DNA from: Flavobacteriales bacterium
GTDB lineage: Bacteria; Bacteroidota; Bacteroidia; Flavobacteriales; Flavobacteriaceae
DNA: 36,522 nt
Assembly (NCBI GenBank): GCA_027023475.1
Contig: JALVVJ010000102.1
Location: forward strand, 1 to 36,522
Direction: 5' to 3'
The position numbers and the translations under genes were made by a program. The notes beneath the pieces were generated by a model that was not told where the DNA came from, made no database searches, and was given only the letters and a program-made list of their open reading frames with translations. Positions 6,976 to 15,147 of the stretch are shown one piece after another (within the stretch, counting starts at the first letter, position 1; each line of letters starts with the position of its first letter).

Positions 6976-9336
6976 ATGAAAAAACCGTTTGGCACCGGAC
7001 AAGGAAAAATACGGAAACATCTGCTTTGGACTTTGGCGGCGCTATTGTTTGCGGCCTTTTATTTTTCGCTGCCCGAGCCCTTGTTTCGCACGCCCTATGC
7101 CACCGTGCTTTACGACCGCCACGGAAAGATGCTGAGTGCCAAAATCGCCCGCGACGGCCAGTGGCGATTTCCACCGCCCGACAGTGTCCCCTACAAATTT
7201 CGCCAGTGTATTCTGCAATTTGAGGATGCCTATTTTTACCGGCATCCGGGTGTAAATCCGGTGTCGCTGGTTAAGGCCTTGGCGGCTGACGTCAAAGCCG
7301 GAAAAATCGTGCGGGGCGGAAGCACACTGACCATGCAAACCGTCCGTTTGGCGCTGGGGAAAGGACGGCGAAGTATCGGGCGTAAGTTGTTGGAAATGAT
7401 ATTGGCCCTACGGCTCGAATGGCGTTATTCCAAGGATGAAATTCTCAAATTGTATGCCGCGCAGGCACCTTTCGGCGGCAATGTGGTGGGATTGGAAGCC
7501 GCTGCTTGGCGTTATTTCGGACGTCCGCCCGAAAAACTTTCCTGGGCCGAATCGGCCACTTTGGCTGTATTGCCCAATGCACCGGCCTTGATTCACCCGG
7601 GGCGCAACCGCACACTTTTGCTTCGCAAACGCAACCGTTTGCTGGACAAACTTTACAAGCAACACATTATCGACAGTTTGACCTGTGCATTGGCCAAGGA
7701 GGAACCTTTGCCCGGCAAACCCAAGCCCTTGCCGCAATTGGCCGCCCACTTGCTGGAAAGGGCCATAGCGTCGGGTTACGAAGGCCGGCGGATACGCAGC
7801 ACCATCGACAAAACGCTTCAACAAAACCTGCGGCAAATCGCCCGCAGGCATTACCGCTACCTCTCTGCGGCCAAGGTGTTTAACATGGGTATCATTGTGC
7901 TCAACACATCCACGGGCGAAATGCTGGGTTATTTGGGCAATGTGCCCGGGCAGGACGTTCCGTCGCAAGCGGTGGATATGGTGTCGGCAGCGCGTAGCAC
8001 AGGGAGCATTCTTAAACCTTTCCTGTATGCCCGCGCCTTGAAAGACGGGCTTATTCTGCCGCGCAGTTTGTTGCCGGACATTCCCACCGAAATTGCCGGT
8101 TATCATCCCAAAAACTACGACCGTACGTATAGCGGTGCCGTGCCTGCCGGCGAAGCCCTGGCGCGTTCGTTGAACGTGCCGGCCGTCCGGCTGCTACAAA
8201 CCTACGGGCTACAACGTTTCCTGGACGACTTGCACCGGCTTGGATTAAGCACCATACAACGGCCTGCGGGGCATTACGGACTGAGTCTTATCCTGGGCGG
8301 AGCCGAAGCCCGGCTGGACGAAATTACGGGTGCCTATGCATCTATGGGACGTGTGTTGATGCGCTACAACCGGACGGGCACCTATGACCGAGCGGATTAT
8401 TCCGGACCTGTCTTTGTAAAACAAACATCCCGAAAACAAAGTCCGAATCAAGATGATATTTTTGGGGCCGAAAATATTTGGTTTGTGTTCAAAGCGCTGT
8501 CGGACAAAGACCGGCCGGTGGAGGGCGAGGATTGGAACATTTATACTTCGGCTCGTAAAATTGCTTGGAAAACGGGCACCAGTTTCGGTCATCGTGATGC
8601 GTGGTGTGTAGGCGTAACACCCGGTTATACCGTAGGCGTGTGGGTAGGCAATGCCACAGGCGAAGGCCGGCCGGGCATTACCGGAACCCGCACGTCGGCT
8701 CCGTTGATGTTCGATGTTTTTAAAATCCTGCCGGGTAAGTCCTGGTTCCAAAAACCGGAATTGGCCATGAAAAAAGCCCGCGTGTGTGAGGAAAGCGGAT
8801 TTTTGGCTTCGCCAAAATGCCCGCATGTACGCACCGAATTTATTCCGGGCAATGGGGAGCGTAGCCGTGTGTGTCCCTATCACTTGATGGTGCATTTGGA
8901 CAGCACGGGGACTTACCGGGTAAACAGCCGGTGTTATCCGGTGAATAAAATGATCACGCGCAACATGTTTGTTTTACCGCCGGTGATGGGATGGTATTAT
9001 CGCCGTCGCCATCCGGAATACCAAGGCCTGCCGCGGGCTTTACCCGGTTGTAGTGATGATGTGGCAGCCATGGCTTTGGTGTATCCGGTGCGCCGAGCAA
9101 GGATTTTTTTACCGCGCGATTTGGACAGCATCCGACAAAAAATGGTAGTGGAAGCCACACACAACGACCCGAAGGCCGTGATTTATTGGCATTTGGACGG
9201 TAAATTTATTCGAAGCACCCAAGGCCGGCACAGGTTTGAACTTTATGTTACGCCCGGGCATCATGTGCTCGGTTTGGTGGACAGCTACGGGCATGCATTA
9301 AAACGGCATTTTGAGGTGGTGGACAGACCGGATTAG
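6976..9336 (+). CDS. pbpC: Penicillin-binding protein 1C
   Basis: This 786-residue bifunctional class A penicillin-binding protein polymerises and cross-links peptidoglycan in the periplasm while anchored in the inner membrane. A membrane anchor (about 15-35) is followed by the GT51 transglycosylase domain with EDAYFYRHPG (catalytic Glu about 83) and RGGSTLTMQ. The transpeptidase domain has S-I-L-K (Ser about 343), SLN (about 398) and KTGTS (about 532). The C-terminal region (about 695-786) matches the extra domain typical of PBP1C. The length fits PBP1C. The ATG at 6976 gives a clean cytoplasmic tail before the anchor. A box element abuts it upstream, and a near-consensus TATCTTCG lies about 25 bases before the start. 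Confidence 0.93.
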   Translation: MKKPFGTGQGKIRKHLLWTLAALLFAAFYFSLPEPLFRTPYATVLYDRHGKMLSAKIARDGQWRFPPPDSVPYKFRQCILQFEDAYFYRHPGVNPVSLVKALAADVKAGKIVRGGSTLTMQTVRLALGKGRRSIGRKLLEMILALRLEWRYSKDEILKLYAAQAPFGGNVVGLEAAAWRYFGRPPEKLSWAESATLAVLPNAPALIHPGRNRTLLLRKRNRLLDKLYKQHIIDSLTCALAKEEPLPGKPKPLPQLAAHLLERAIASGYEGRRIRSTIDKTLQQNLRQIARRHYRYLSAAKVFNMGIIVLNTSTGEMLGYLGNVPGQDVPSQAVDMVSAARSTGSILKPFLYARALKDGLILPRSLLPDIPTEIAGYHPKNYDRTYSGAVPAGEALARSLNVPAVRLLQTYGLQRFLDDLHRLGLSTIQRPAGHYGLSLILGGAEARLDEITGAYASMGRVLMRYNRTGTYDRADYSGPVFVKQTSRKQSPNQDDIFGAENIWFVFKALSDKDRPVEGEDWNIYTSARKIAWKTGTSFGHRDAWCVGVTPGYTVGVWVGNATGEGRPGITGTRTSAPLMFDVFKILPGKSWFQKPELAMKKARVCEESGFLASPKCPHVRTEFIPGNGERSRVCPYHLMVHLDSTGTYRVNSRCYPVNKMITRNMFVLPPVMGWYYRRRHPEYQGLPRALPGCSDDVAAMALVYPVRRARIFLPRDLDSIRQKMVVEATHNDPKAVIYWHLDGKFIRSTQGRHRFELYVTPGHHVLGLVDSYGHALKRHFEVVDRPD

Positions 9337-9367
9337 CATGGTTACTCCGGTCGTGAAGTGAAAAATG

Positions 9368-9440
9368 AGCCAGGGATGGAAACGCTCCGTCGTCTTGAAG
9401 CAACCGCGATGCATGAACGTGAGCAGCCGGGCGCCCAAAC
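9368..9440 (+). repeat. Dispersed box element, copy 3 (decayed, 73 bp)
   Basis: AGCCAGGGATGGAAACGC (box A-like) is at 9369-9386. A shortened box B-like GAGCAGCCGG is at 9421-9430, running straight into GGGCGCCCAAA (9429-9439). The variable stem and most of the tail are missing. It sits between convergent genes. Confidence 0.55.
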
Positions 9441-9444
9441 AAAA

Positions 9445-9480
9445 AAACCGCCTCGCAGAGGAGACGGTTTGTAAAAAAAT
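9445..9480. terminator. Terminator hairpin between convergent pbpC and M16 genes
   Basis: AAACCG (9445-9450) pairs with CGGTTT (9465-9470), extended by CTC/GAG around a short loop. A-rich sequence lies on both sides, so on either strand the stem is followed by a U-rich stretch. It could serve both convergent genes. Confidence 0.6.
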
Positions 9481-9491
9481 ATTCCGGGAGT

Positions 9492-12404
9492 TTATTCGCC
9501 TTCTTTTTTGAGCGGATGACCTTGGTCGTCGTAGTTTTCGGGCAGCCAGATGCCCGTAATGTCGGATTTGGGCCGGCTCAGGTATTTTTGGGCCACGCGG
9601 CGAAGGTCGTCGGTGGTCATATTGTTGACAAAGTTTTCGAAGGCAAAGAAGCGGCCGGCATCGTAGCCATAGTAATCCGTGTCGGCCAGGTAGGAAAGCC
9701 AGAAGTTGTTTTCCTTGGCCTTTTTGCGGTATTGCGACAGCCAGGACTGTTTGATTTTGTTCAAATCTTCGTCCGTAGGGCCGTTTTGGAGCAGGTCGCG
9801 GTAAAGTTTCAACGCATTGTTTTTGAGCCGGATGGCGTTTTCGGGGCCGCAAGGGAAAGTGATGCCCAAATACACTTTCGAATCCGGTATGTCACGAATG
9901 CCGGCGCTGGCCCTGATGGTATAAACACCGCTTTCGTTTTCGCGGATTTCCTTGATGAGTCGGTTGGTCAATATTTCGCCGAAAGCTTTCAGGTAGAGAT
10001 TGTCGGTATAATTGAACTTGGCCGGTGAATATTGGCCGATAATAACCATACTTTTGGGTTCGGTACCTTTGTGAAAGATAAAATCGTGCTTGCCGGTGAG
10101 ATAATAATCGGGTAACGGGCGGTATTTGCCGGGCCGTTGTGATGCGGGCAAGCCGCCGATGTAGGTTTGGATGTATTCGCGGAGTTTTTGTTCGTCGAAA
10201 TTACCCACAAAATAAAAATGGTATCCGGTGGCGCCGTCGAAAAATTCGCGGAATTTGTCGTAGGCCAATTTGTAGTCCTGATTGTCGATCCATTCTTTGG
10301 TGGGAAAAATGGGCACGTAGCGGGGATTGTTTTGATTGACGAACTTGTAGTATTCCAAAAGGAATTTATACATCGGGTTGTTGGTCAGGTTGACCATAAA
10401 GGCCTGGCGTTTTTTCCAGGAAGCGAAGGCCTCGGGGTCGTAGTTGGGTTTGGTGTAGTAAAGGAAATTGAGTTGGAACCAGGTTTCCATATCGGCCGGG
10501 CGGAAACTGCCGTTGCCATAGCTGTCGATGTCGTCCACCGCGGGCGTTACTTTGATTTTTTTGCCGGCCAAAACTTTACGCAGTTCTTTTTTGTTCAGTC
10601 CATTGACGCCCGCATCGGGCACGGCTTGGAAGGCGAAGGCGGTTTTCTTGACTTCGTCGTCGGTGAGCAGGGATTTGCCGCCGAATTTCCAGTATTGCAC
10701 CAGGACTTCGTCGTTTTTGAAGTCGGTTTTTTTGTAGGTAACGGTGGCGCCGTTGCTCAGTTTGAGCGTTACGGTGCCCAGCTTGTCGTTACGGGTTTCG
10801 CTGACGATGCTGCCCGGGGCGGGTTTGTCGGTCATCAAGCTGAGTTGTTCGGTGCTTTCCTTGGGCGCGGGGATGTTTTGGGCATCCACTTTGCGGATGG
10901 TGTTCCACACATCGTTTTCCGACACATCGGGAATGCCTTCTTTTTTGAGGCCCGTAACAACAATTACGCGGTTATCGTCGTGGATGAATTTTTTGCCCAG
11001 GGCGTTTACTTCGCTCAGTTGGATGCGGGGCAGGAACCATTTGTGCATATTATATTCCCATTCCACCGAAGGGATGGGTTCGCCTTGGGTAAAGTGGGCT
11101 TGGTATTGCCAAGCAAAATTATCCGAATCGGTGGTGTTGCGGTTTTGGTAGGCCTGTTCAATGTTGGCCATCAGTTCTTTTTTGGCCCGTTCGAATTCAC
11201 CGGGAGTAAAGCCGTAAAGTTTGGCTTTTTTGGCCTGATAGAGCAGGGTATCCAAAGCTGCCAGGCGTTTGTCGGCCGGCGTAGCGGCCGAAAGCACAAA
11301 AGCTTCTTTGGTTTGTGCTATAAACGTTCCGTAATAAGCTCTGGCGCCGGAATAGGGCGTGTTGGCTTGCTCTTTGATATCGTCCAGGCGGTTGTTGAGC
11401 ATTTTAAGGTATAAATCCGTAAGGAGTTTTTGGCGGTAGTCGTCCGCGGTTTTCATGGGTTTGTAATCCTCACGGGCCTTGTAGGTAACCAAAACCCGGT
11501 TAAACATGGCTTCGGGGTCCGATGCCACGGCTACGCGGGTATCCTTATGATTGGGAACGGTGTAAAATTTTCGTTCGCGCGGGTTTTGAGGGGCCGGAAT
11601 GTCGGCAAACATTTTTTGGAGTTTTTGTTCCACGGCATCGGGGTCGATGTCGCCCACCACAATGACGGCTTCCAAATCGGGTCGATACCAGTCTTTGTGG
11701 AAACGTTTCAGCACATCGTAGGGAAAAGTTTCCAAAATTTCCTTTTTACCGATGGGCAAACGTTCGGCGTAGCGCGAACCTTGGAGCAGTACGGGCCACC
11801 ATTTGCGGCGCATACGTTCTTCGGCACCTTGGCCCAAGCGGTATTCTTCGAGTACCACGCCGCGTTCTTTGTCGATTTCCTGCGGGTCGATGGTGGCAAA
11901 ATAGGCCCAATCGTGTAAAACCAGGAGCCCTTTATCCAAGTTATCGGGATTGTCGATGGGAATGGGCAGGATATACACCGTTTTGTCGAACGATGTGAAG
12001 GCATTGAGGTCGGCACCGAAGCGGACGCCCATATTTTGAAGGAATTCCACCAATTTGTTTTTCGGGAAATTTTTGGTGCCGTTAAAATTCATGTGTTCCA
12101 TAAAGTGGGCCAAACCCTGTTGGTCGTCGTCTTCCACCACCGAACCCACTTTTACGGGCAGGAGCATATACACTTTCTTTTCGGGTTTGGCATTGCGGCG
12201 AATGTAGTAGGTCATACCGTTGGCCAACTTGCCGATGCGCACATCGGGGTCGATGGGAATGTAATCTTTGTCCGGCTTACCGGCGGGCTTGCCGGTGGCC
12301 GCAGCGGTTTGATCAGCCATGGTTTGTTCGGCTTTTTTCTTGGTGCTGTGGCACTGAATAAACAACAGGCCGAGGGCGAATAAAAGCAATATTTTTTTCA
12401 TCAT
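9492..12404 (-). CDS. M16-family zinc metallopeptidase, probable lipoprotein
   Basis: This 970-residue insulinase/pitrilysin-type peptidase has two M16 halves. The zinc site is in the first half: HFMEH at 100-104 (inverted HxxEH), with a further Glu in DKERGVVLEEYR about 75 residues on. The second half carries ESGVYTIRAS, in the region where such proteins hold the substrate-binding Arg/Tyr pair. The N-terminus is a hydrophobic signal ending in a cysteine at 18 (LLFIQC), so a periplasmic or outer-membrane lipoprotein is likely, though the lipobox is not ideal. It begins MM; either ATG could be used. Bacteroidota often carry such large M16 proteins. The substrate is unknown. Confidence 0.9.
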   Translation of the reverse strand: MMKKILLLFALGLLFIQCHSTKKKAEQTMADQTAAATGKPAGKPDKDYIPIDPDVRIGKLANGMTYYIRRNAKPEKKVYMLLPVKVGSVVEDDDQQGLAHFMEHMNFNGTKNFPKNKLVEFLQNMGVRFGADLNAFTSFDKTVYILPIPIDNPDNLDKGLLVLHDWAYFATIDPQEIDKERGVVLEEYRLGQGAEERMRRKWWPVLLQGSRYAERLPIGKKEILETFPYDVLKRFHKDWYRPDLEAVIVVGDIDPDAVEQKLQKMFADIPAPQNPRERKFYTVPNHKDTRVAVASDPEAMFNRVLVTYKAREDYKPMKTADDYRQKLLTDLYLKMLNNRLDDIKEQANTPYSGARAYYGTFIAQTKEAFVLSAATPADKRLAALDTLLYQAKKAKLYGFTPGEFERAKKELMANIEQAYQNRNTTDSDNFAWQYQAHFTQGEPIPSVEWEYNMHKWFLPRIQLSEVNALGKKFIHDDNRVIVVTGLKKEGIPDVSENDVWNTIRKVDAQNIPAPKESTEQLSLMTDKPAPGSIVSETRNDKLGTVTLKLSNGATVTYKKTDFKNDEVLVQYWKFGGKSLLTDDEVKKTAFAFQAVPDAGVNGLNKKELRKVLAGKKIKVTPAVDDIDSYGNGSFRPADMETWFQLNFLYYTKPNYDPEAFASWKKRQAFMVNLTNNPMYKFLLEYYKFVNQNNPRYVPIFPTKEWIDNQDYKLAYDKFREFFDGATGYHFYFVGNFDEQKLREYIQTYIGGLPASQRPGKYRPLPDYYLTGKHDFIFHKGTEPKSMVIIGQYSPAKFNYTDNLYLKAFGEILTNRLIKEIRENESGVYTIRASAGIRDIPDSKVYLGITFPCGPENAIRLKNNALKLYRDLLQNGPTDEDLNKIKQSWLSQYRKKAKENNFWLSYLADTDYYGYDAGRFFAFENFVNNMTTDDLRRVAQKYLSRPKSDITGIWLPENYDDQGHPLKKEGE

Positions 12405-12506
12405 TGTTAGGGATTTGTTTATGGTTTATGTTATAACGATGCATAATCGTAAAAATTGTTACAATATTTCCAAGTTAAATACCTCTCTTTCATGTCAAGG
12501 TGCTGA

Positions 12507-13361
12507 TTAATACGTGGAAGGCATATCCTTGTCCACGATGATAATAAAATCGGCCGTTTTACGGGCTTTTTCGGGCAGGTGACGGACATCGTCGGCGCTA
12601 ACCACTTCGATGGTCAGGATACGGGCCTGCGGTTTAAGGCGGCGGAGATACCACAAGATGCCTTGATGAAAAGCCGAGTGATAACTGCCGTTGAAATGCA
12701 AAAAGGTGTGGCCGGGTTTTATGTTTTGCGCAATGTTATAGGCCATGGTGGCGTCTTTGAGTGCTTGGGCTTTGGGCAAGTTGGCGCCGCGGTGCGAGGG
12801 CATCATATTGCGCATTTTACGGTATTGCGAAAGCGTGGAATCGTAAGGGACAGGCAAGGGTGCCAACCATTGTTTTTCGTTTTCGGGCAGGGAATCCAAG
12901 CGTTCAAAACCGCCATGAAAAACCATGGAGGCATAGCGGCGCGGCACGTTGGTGGCCACAAACGGAATATGATGGTCACGCGCAAAATCCAGCATGGGCT
13001 TGTAGTCCTTGAAATTGGGCCAAAGCCGGGCGGTGGAGTCCAATCCTTTCTTGTCAATTTGACCTTTCAGGTAACGGTTCAGGGCTTCAGCATTGTCGGT
13101 TTCAAACATTTCGGCGCCCAAGATCAGTTTTCCTTGTTTACGTTCGTATAAATCCTTGGTCATTTTGATTTCCAGCCAATGGGCGATGGCATTGTCGTGC
13201 AGTTCACCGAAAAAAACCGCATCGGCCCGGGCGGCTTGGCGCAGCAATTTACGGTAGGATACGCTATGGCCGTTAGCATCAACAATACGGAAGGGTCGCA
13301 ACTTTTGTGAATGTGCCGGAACAACCAATAAAATCAGTAGCAGCAAAAGGATCTTTCTCAT
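12507..13361 (-). CDS. ChaN-like heme-binding family protein
   Basis: This 284-residue exported protein belongs to the ChaN/Cofac_haem_bdg family (PF04187-like). A signal peptide (about 1-19, ending AHSQ) is followed by FFGELHDN (about 50), EMFETDNAEAL (about 85), and HFNGSYHSAFHQG (about 220), the conserved family blocks. ChaN of Campylobacter binds heme and is tied to iron uptake. Whether that holds here is unknown; the fold is also related to TraB/EreA-type proteins. The ATG at 13361 overlaps the stop of the upstream LysM gene as TGATG, so translation is probably coupled. A TTG one codon earlier is also in frame but would lie within that overlap. Confidence 0.82.
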   Translation of the reverse strand: MRKILLLLLILLVVPAHSQKLRPFRIVDANGHSVSYRKLLRQAARADAVFFGELHDNAIAHWLEIKMTKDLYERKQGKLILGAEMFETDNAEALNRYLKGQIDKKGLDSTARLWPNFKDYKPMLDFARDHHIPFVATNVPRRYASMVFHGGFERLDSLPENEKQWLAPLPVPYDSTLSQYRKMRNMMPSHRGANLPKAQALKDATMAYNIAQNIKPGHTFLHFNGSYHSAFHQGILWYLRRLKPQARILTIEVVSADDVRHLPEKARKTADFIIIVDKDMPSTY

Positions 13362-14683
13362 CAACGTAAACGGATTTTTTGACCTACGTGGATGGTGTTG
13401 TCTTTGAGCCCGTTCAAGCTGCGCAGCGTTTCAATCGGAACGCCGTATTTGACGTGGATACGATACAGGGTTTCGCCGGGTTGAACAATATGAAATTCGG
13501 GCAATTGTTTTCCGGTATTATTGTCCGGGGCCGTTTCGGTTTGGGCTTGTGGAATAATCAGCACTTGGCCCACTTTCAAGTTATTGTCCGAAAGCTTATT
13601 GGTCTGCCGGATGCTTTCAACACTGATGCCGTAGTGCCGGGCAATTCCGTAAAGTGTTTCTTTGGGTTGTACGGTATGTTTAATGCCTTGTGCGGGCGGC
13701 GCCGTTTCAATTTCGGCTTGCGGTTGGTTTGTTTGTTCGCCTGCCGGACTTACCTGCTCGATGCTTTGGACGGCCTGCGGGTCGGGTTGGTTTTCGGTTT
13801 GGGTGGAATCATTGGCTACGGGTTTGCCGGTTTGACTTTCTTTGTTGTCGTTTCCGGTGGTTTGGGGTTCGGTTTCTTCTTGGTCTTCCATGTCTTGGGC
13901 TTTGTCTTCGGGAATTTTAAGCACCAGGATTTGACCTTCGTAAATATCGAAATCCACCAGGTTGTTCAAGTCTTTGATTTCGCGCACCGGAATGCCGAAT
14001 TTTCGCGAAATGGTGTAAAGGGTTTCGCCGGCTTTGACTTCATAAATGATTTTTTCGCCTTTGGAATCGTCTTCGTTTTTGGCCGTTTCGCGGGGTTTTA
14101 TTTTCATTCCATCCAACACCTCTTTATCATATTTATCCAAGTGGTATTTTTCAATCAGGTAAATGAGCTTTTGCGGATAGCTTTTGTCGGTGGCATAGCC
14201 GGCTTGTTTGAGTCCTTTGGCCCAGGCCTCATAGTCGGTCAATGGCAAGCGGAACAGGAAGGCATAACGGCGGCGTTTGGCCAGGAATTTGGAATGGTCG
14301 CGGTAGGATTCTTCGGGATTGTCATACACGCGGAAACATTCGTTTTTGTGGTCGTCGTCTTGCAAGTAACGTTTTCCTGTCCAATTGTCGGCACATTTAA
14401 TGCCGAAATGGTTATTGGCTTCGCGCGCCAGTTTGCTTTCGCCCGAATTGGATTCCAAAATACCTTGGGCCAGCGTAATACTTGCCGGAATGCCGTATTC
14501 TTTCATTTCTTTTTTGGCAATGACTTTGAAACGGTTGATGTAGTTGAGTGTAACCACATTATGATTGCCGGGCGTGGTTTCCGTTTGCGGCGCCCTTTGT
14601 TTGACCTTGTGCTTGCCGCTACCGCAGGATGCCGTTCCCAAAAGTAAACCGGCAAGTAAAATCAAGTAAACATATTTTTTCAT
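13361..14683 (-). CDS. LysM-domain N-acetylglucosaminidase lipoprotein
   Basis: This 440-residue cell-wall hydrolase starts with a lipoprotein signal (lipobox near TASC, Cys about 20). A glucosaminidase domain follows (about 45-190) with the catalytic-type Glu in QGILESNSGES and the GIKC and YRDHSKFL blocks, as in FlgJ/AcmA-type enzymes. Three LysM modules (about 210-255, 330-375, 393-440) bind peptidoglycan. They are separated by a Gln/Thr/Pro-rich linker. The open frame runs 23 codons further upstream, but the Met followed by KKY begins a proper signal, and a TAnnTTTG box lies 26 bases before it. It is co-oriented and overlapping with the ChaN-like gene. Confidence 0.9.
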   Translation of the reverse strand: MKKYVYLILLAGLLLGTASCGSGKHKVKQRAPQTETTPGNHNVVTLNYINRFKVIAKKEMKEYGIPASITLAQGILESNSGESKLAREANNHFGIKCADNWTGKRYLQDDDHKNECFRVYDNPEESYRDHSKFLAKRRRYAFLFRLPLTDYEAWAKGLKQAGYATDKSYPQKLIYLIEKYHLDKYDKEVLDGMKIKPRETAKNEDDSKGEKIIYEVKAGETLYTISRKFGIPVREIKDLNNLVDFDIYEGQILVLKIPEDKAQDMEDQEETEPQTTGNDNKESQTGKPVANDSTQTENQPDPQAVQSIEQVSPAGEQTNQPQAEIETAPPAQGIKHTVQPKETLYGIARHYGISVESIRQTNKLSDNNLKVGQVLIIPQAQTETAPDNNTGKQLPEFHIVQPGETLYRIHVKYGVPIETLRSLNGLKDNTIHVGQKIRLR

Positions 14684-14709
14684 AGGAAAAATTTCTTGGA
14701 ATGATGTGT

Positions 14710-14717
14710 CAAAATTA
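14710..14717 (-). promoter_or_regulatory. Bacteroidota -7 box (TAATTTTG) for the LysM gene
   Basis: On the minus strand TAATTTTG matches TAnnTTTG and lies 26 bases upstream of the ATG at 14683. No -33 TTG at proper spacing is evident. Confidence 0.4.
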
Positions 14718-14762
14718 TGAAAAAAAACCGAGTGCGACGGCTTAATAGTCAAGGGTTAATTT

Positions 14763-15007
14763 ATTTGGGCGCCTGGCCGCCGGCGTTCGTGGCGGCTGCG
14801 CCGCAGTGGCCGCTGCATCAAGACGACGGAGCGCTTTTGCACCGGCCACCACTCACGCCGCGGCCACCGCGTGCTCCGCTCCTATCTTGCTTGCAGCCGG
14901 CGGTTTTTGTAGGGCCGGCGCCGTGGTCTCTTGCGCTGCGAGCCCCCGCCGCCGGCACAAAAAGCGCGCCGCCGGCCACGCAAGGATAGCGCTGCGCCCG
15001 CTGGCGC
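14763..15007 (-). repeat. Dispersed box element, copy 4 (type 2)
   Basis: On the minus strand box A is GCGCCAGCGGGCGCAGCG (15007-14990), box B is GAGCGGAGCACGCGG (14881-14867), and box C is GGCGCCCAAAT (14773-14763). GCGGGC of A can pair with GCACGC of B. The enclosed stem starts with TATCCTTGC (14988-14980) against GCAAGATA (14890-14883) and continues with GCCGGCGG/CCGCCGGC. It lies between two divergent genes. Confidence 0.72.
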
Positions 15008-15107
15008 AAAACCTGTTGCCCGATCATTTTATTAAATCAAATCGCCACTTATTTGAACCGGATGCCTTGTTCATTGAATATGCGCCATAAACGAACAATC
15101 CGGGCAT

Positions 15108-15115
15108 TAATTTTG
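15108..15115 (+). promoter_or_regulatory. Possible -7 box (TAATTTTG) for the T9SS protein gene
   Basis: TAATTTTG matches TAnnTTTG, 32 bases before the ATG at 15148. The spacing to the start is longer than for other genes here and no -33 box is clear. Confidence 0.35.
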
Positions 15116-15147
15116 ATGTGTAACAAATATCACAAAAATCAACATGT

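Noticed and set aside
9516-11414. Long plus-strand frames opposite the M16 peptidase gene (170 and 415 codons)
   Set aside because: Antisense shadows; the minus strand has the zinc site and a signal peptide.
13379-14647. A 422-codon plus-strand frame opposite the LysM gene
   Set aside because: Phe/Gly/Val-rich antisense shadow without domain features.
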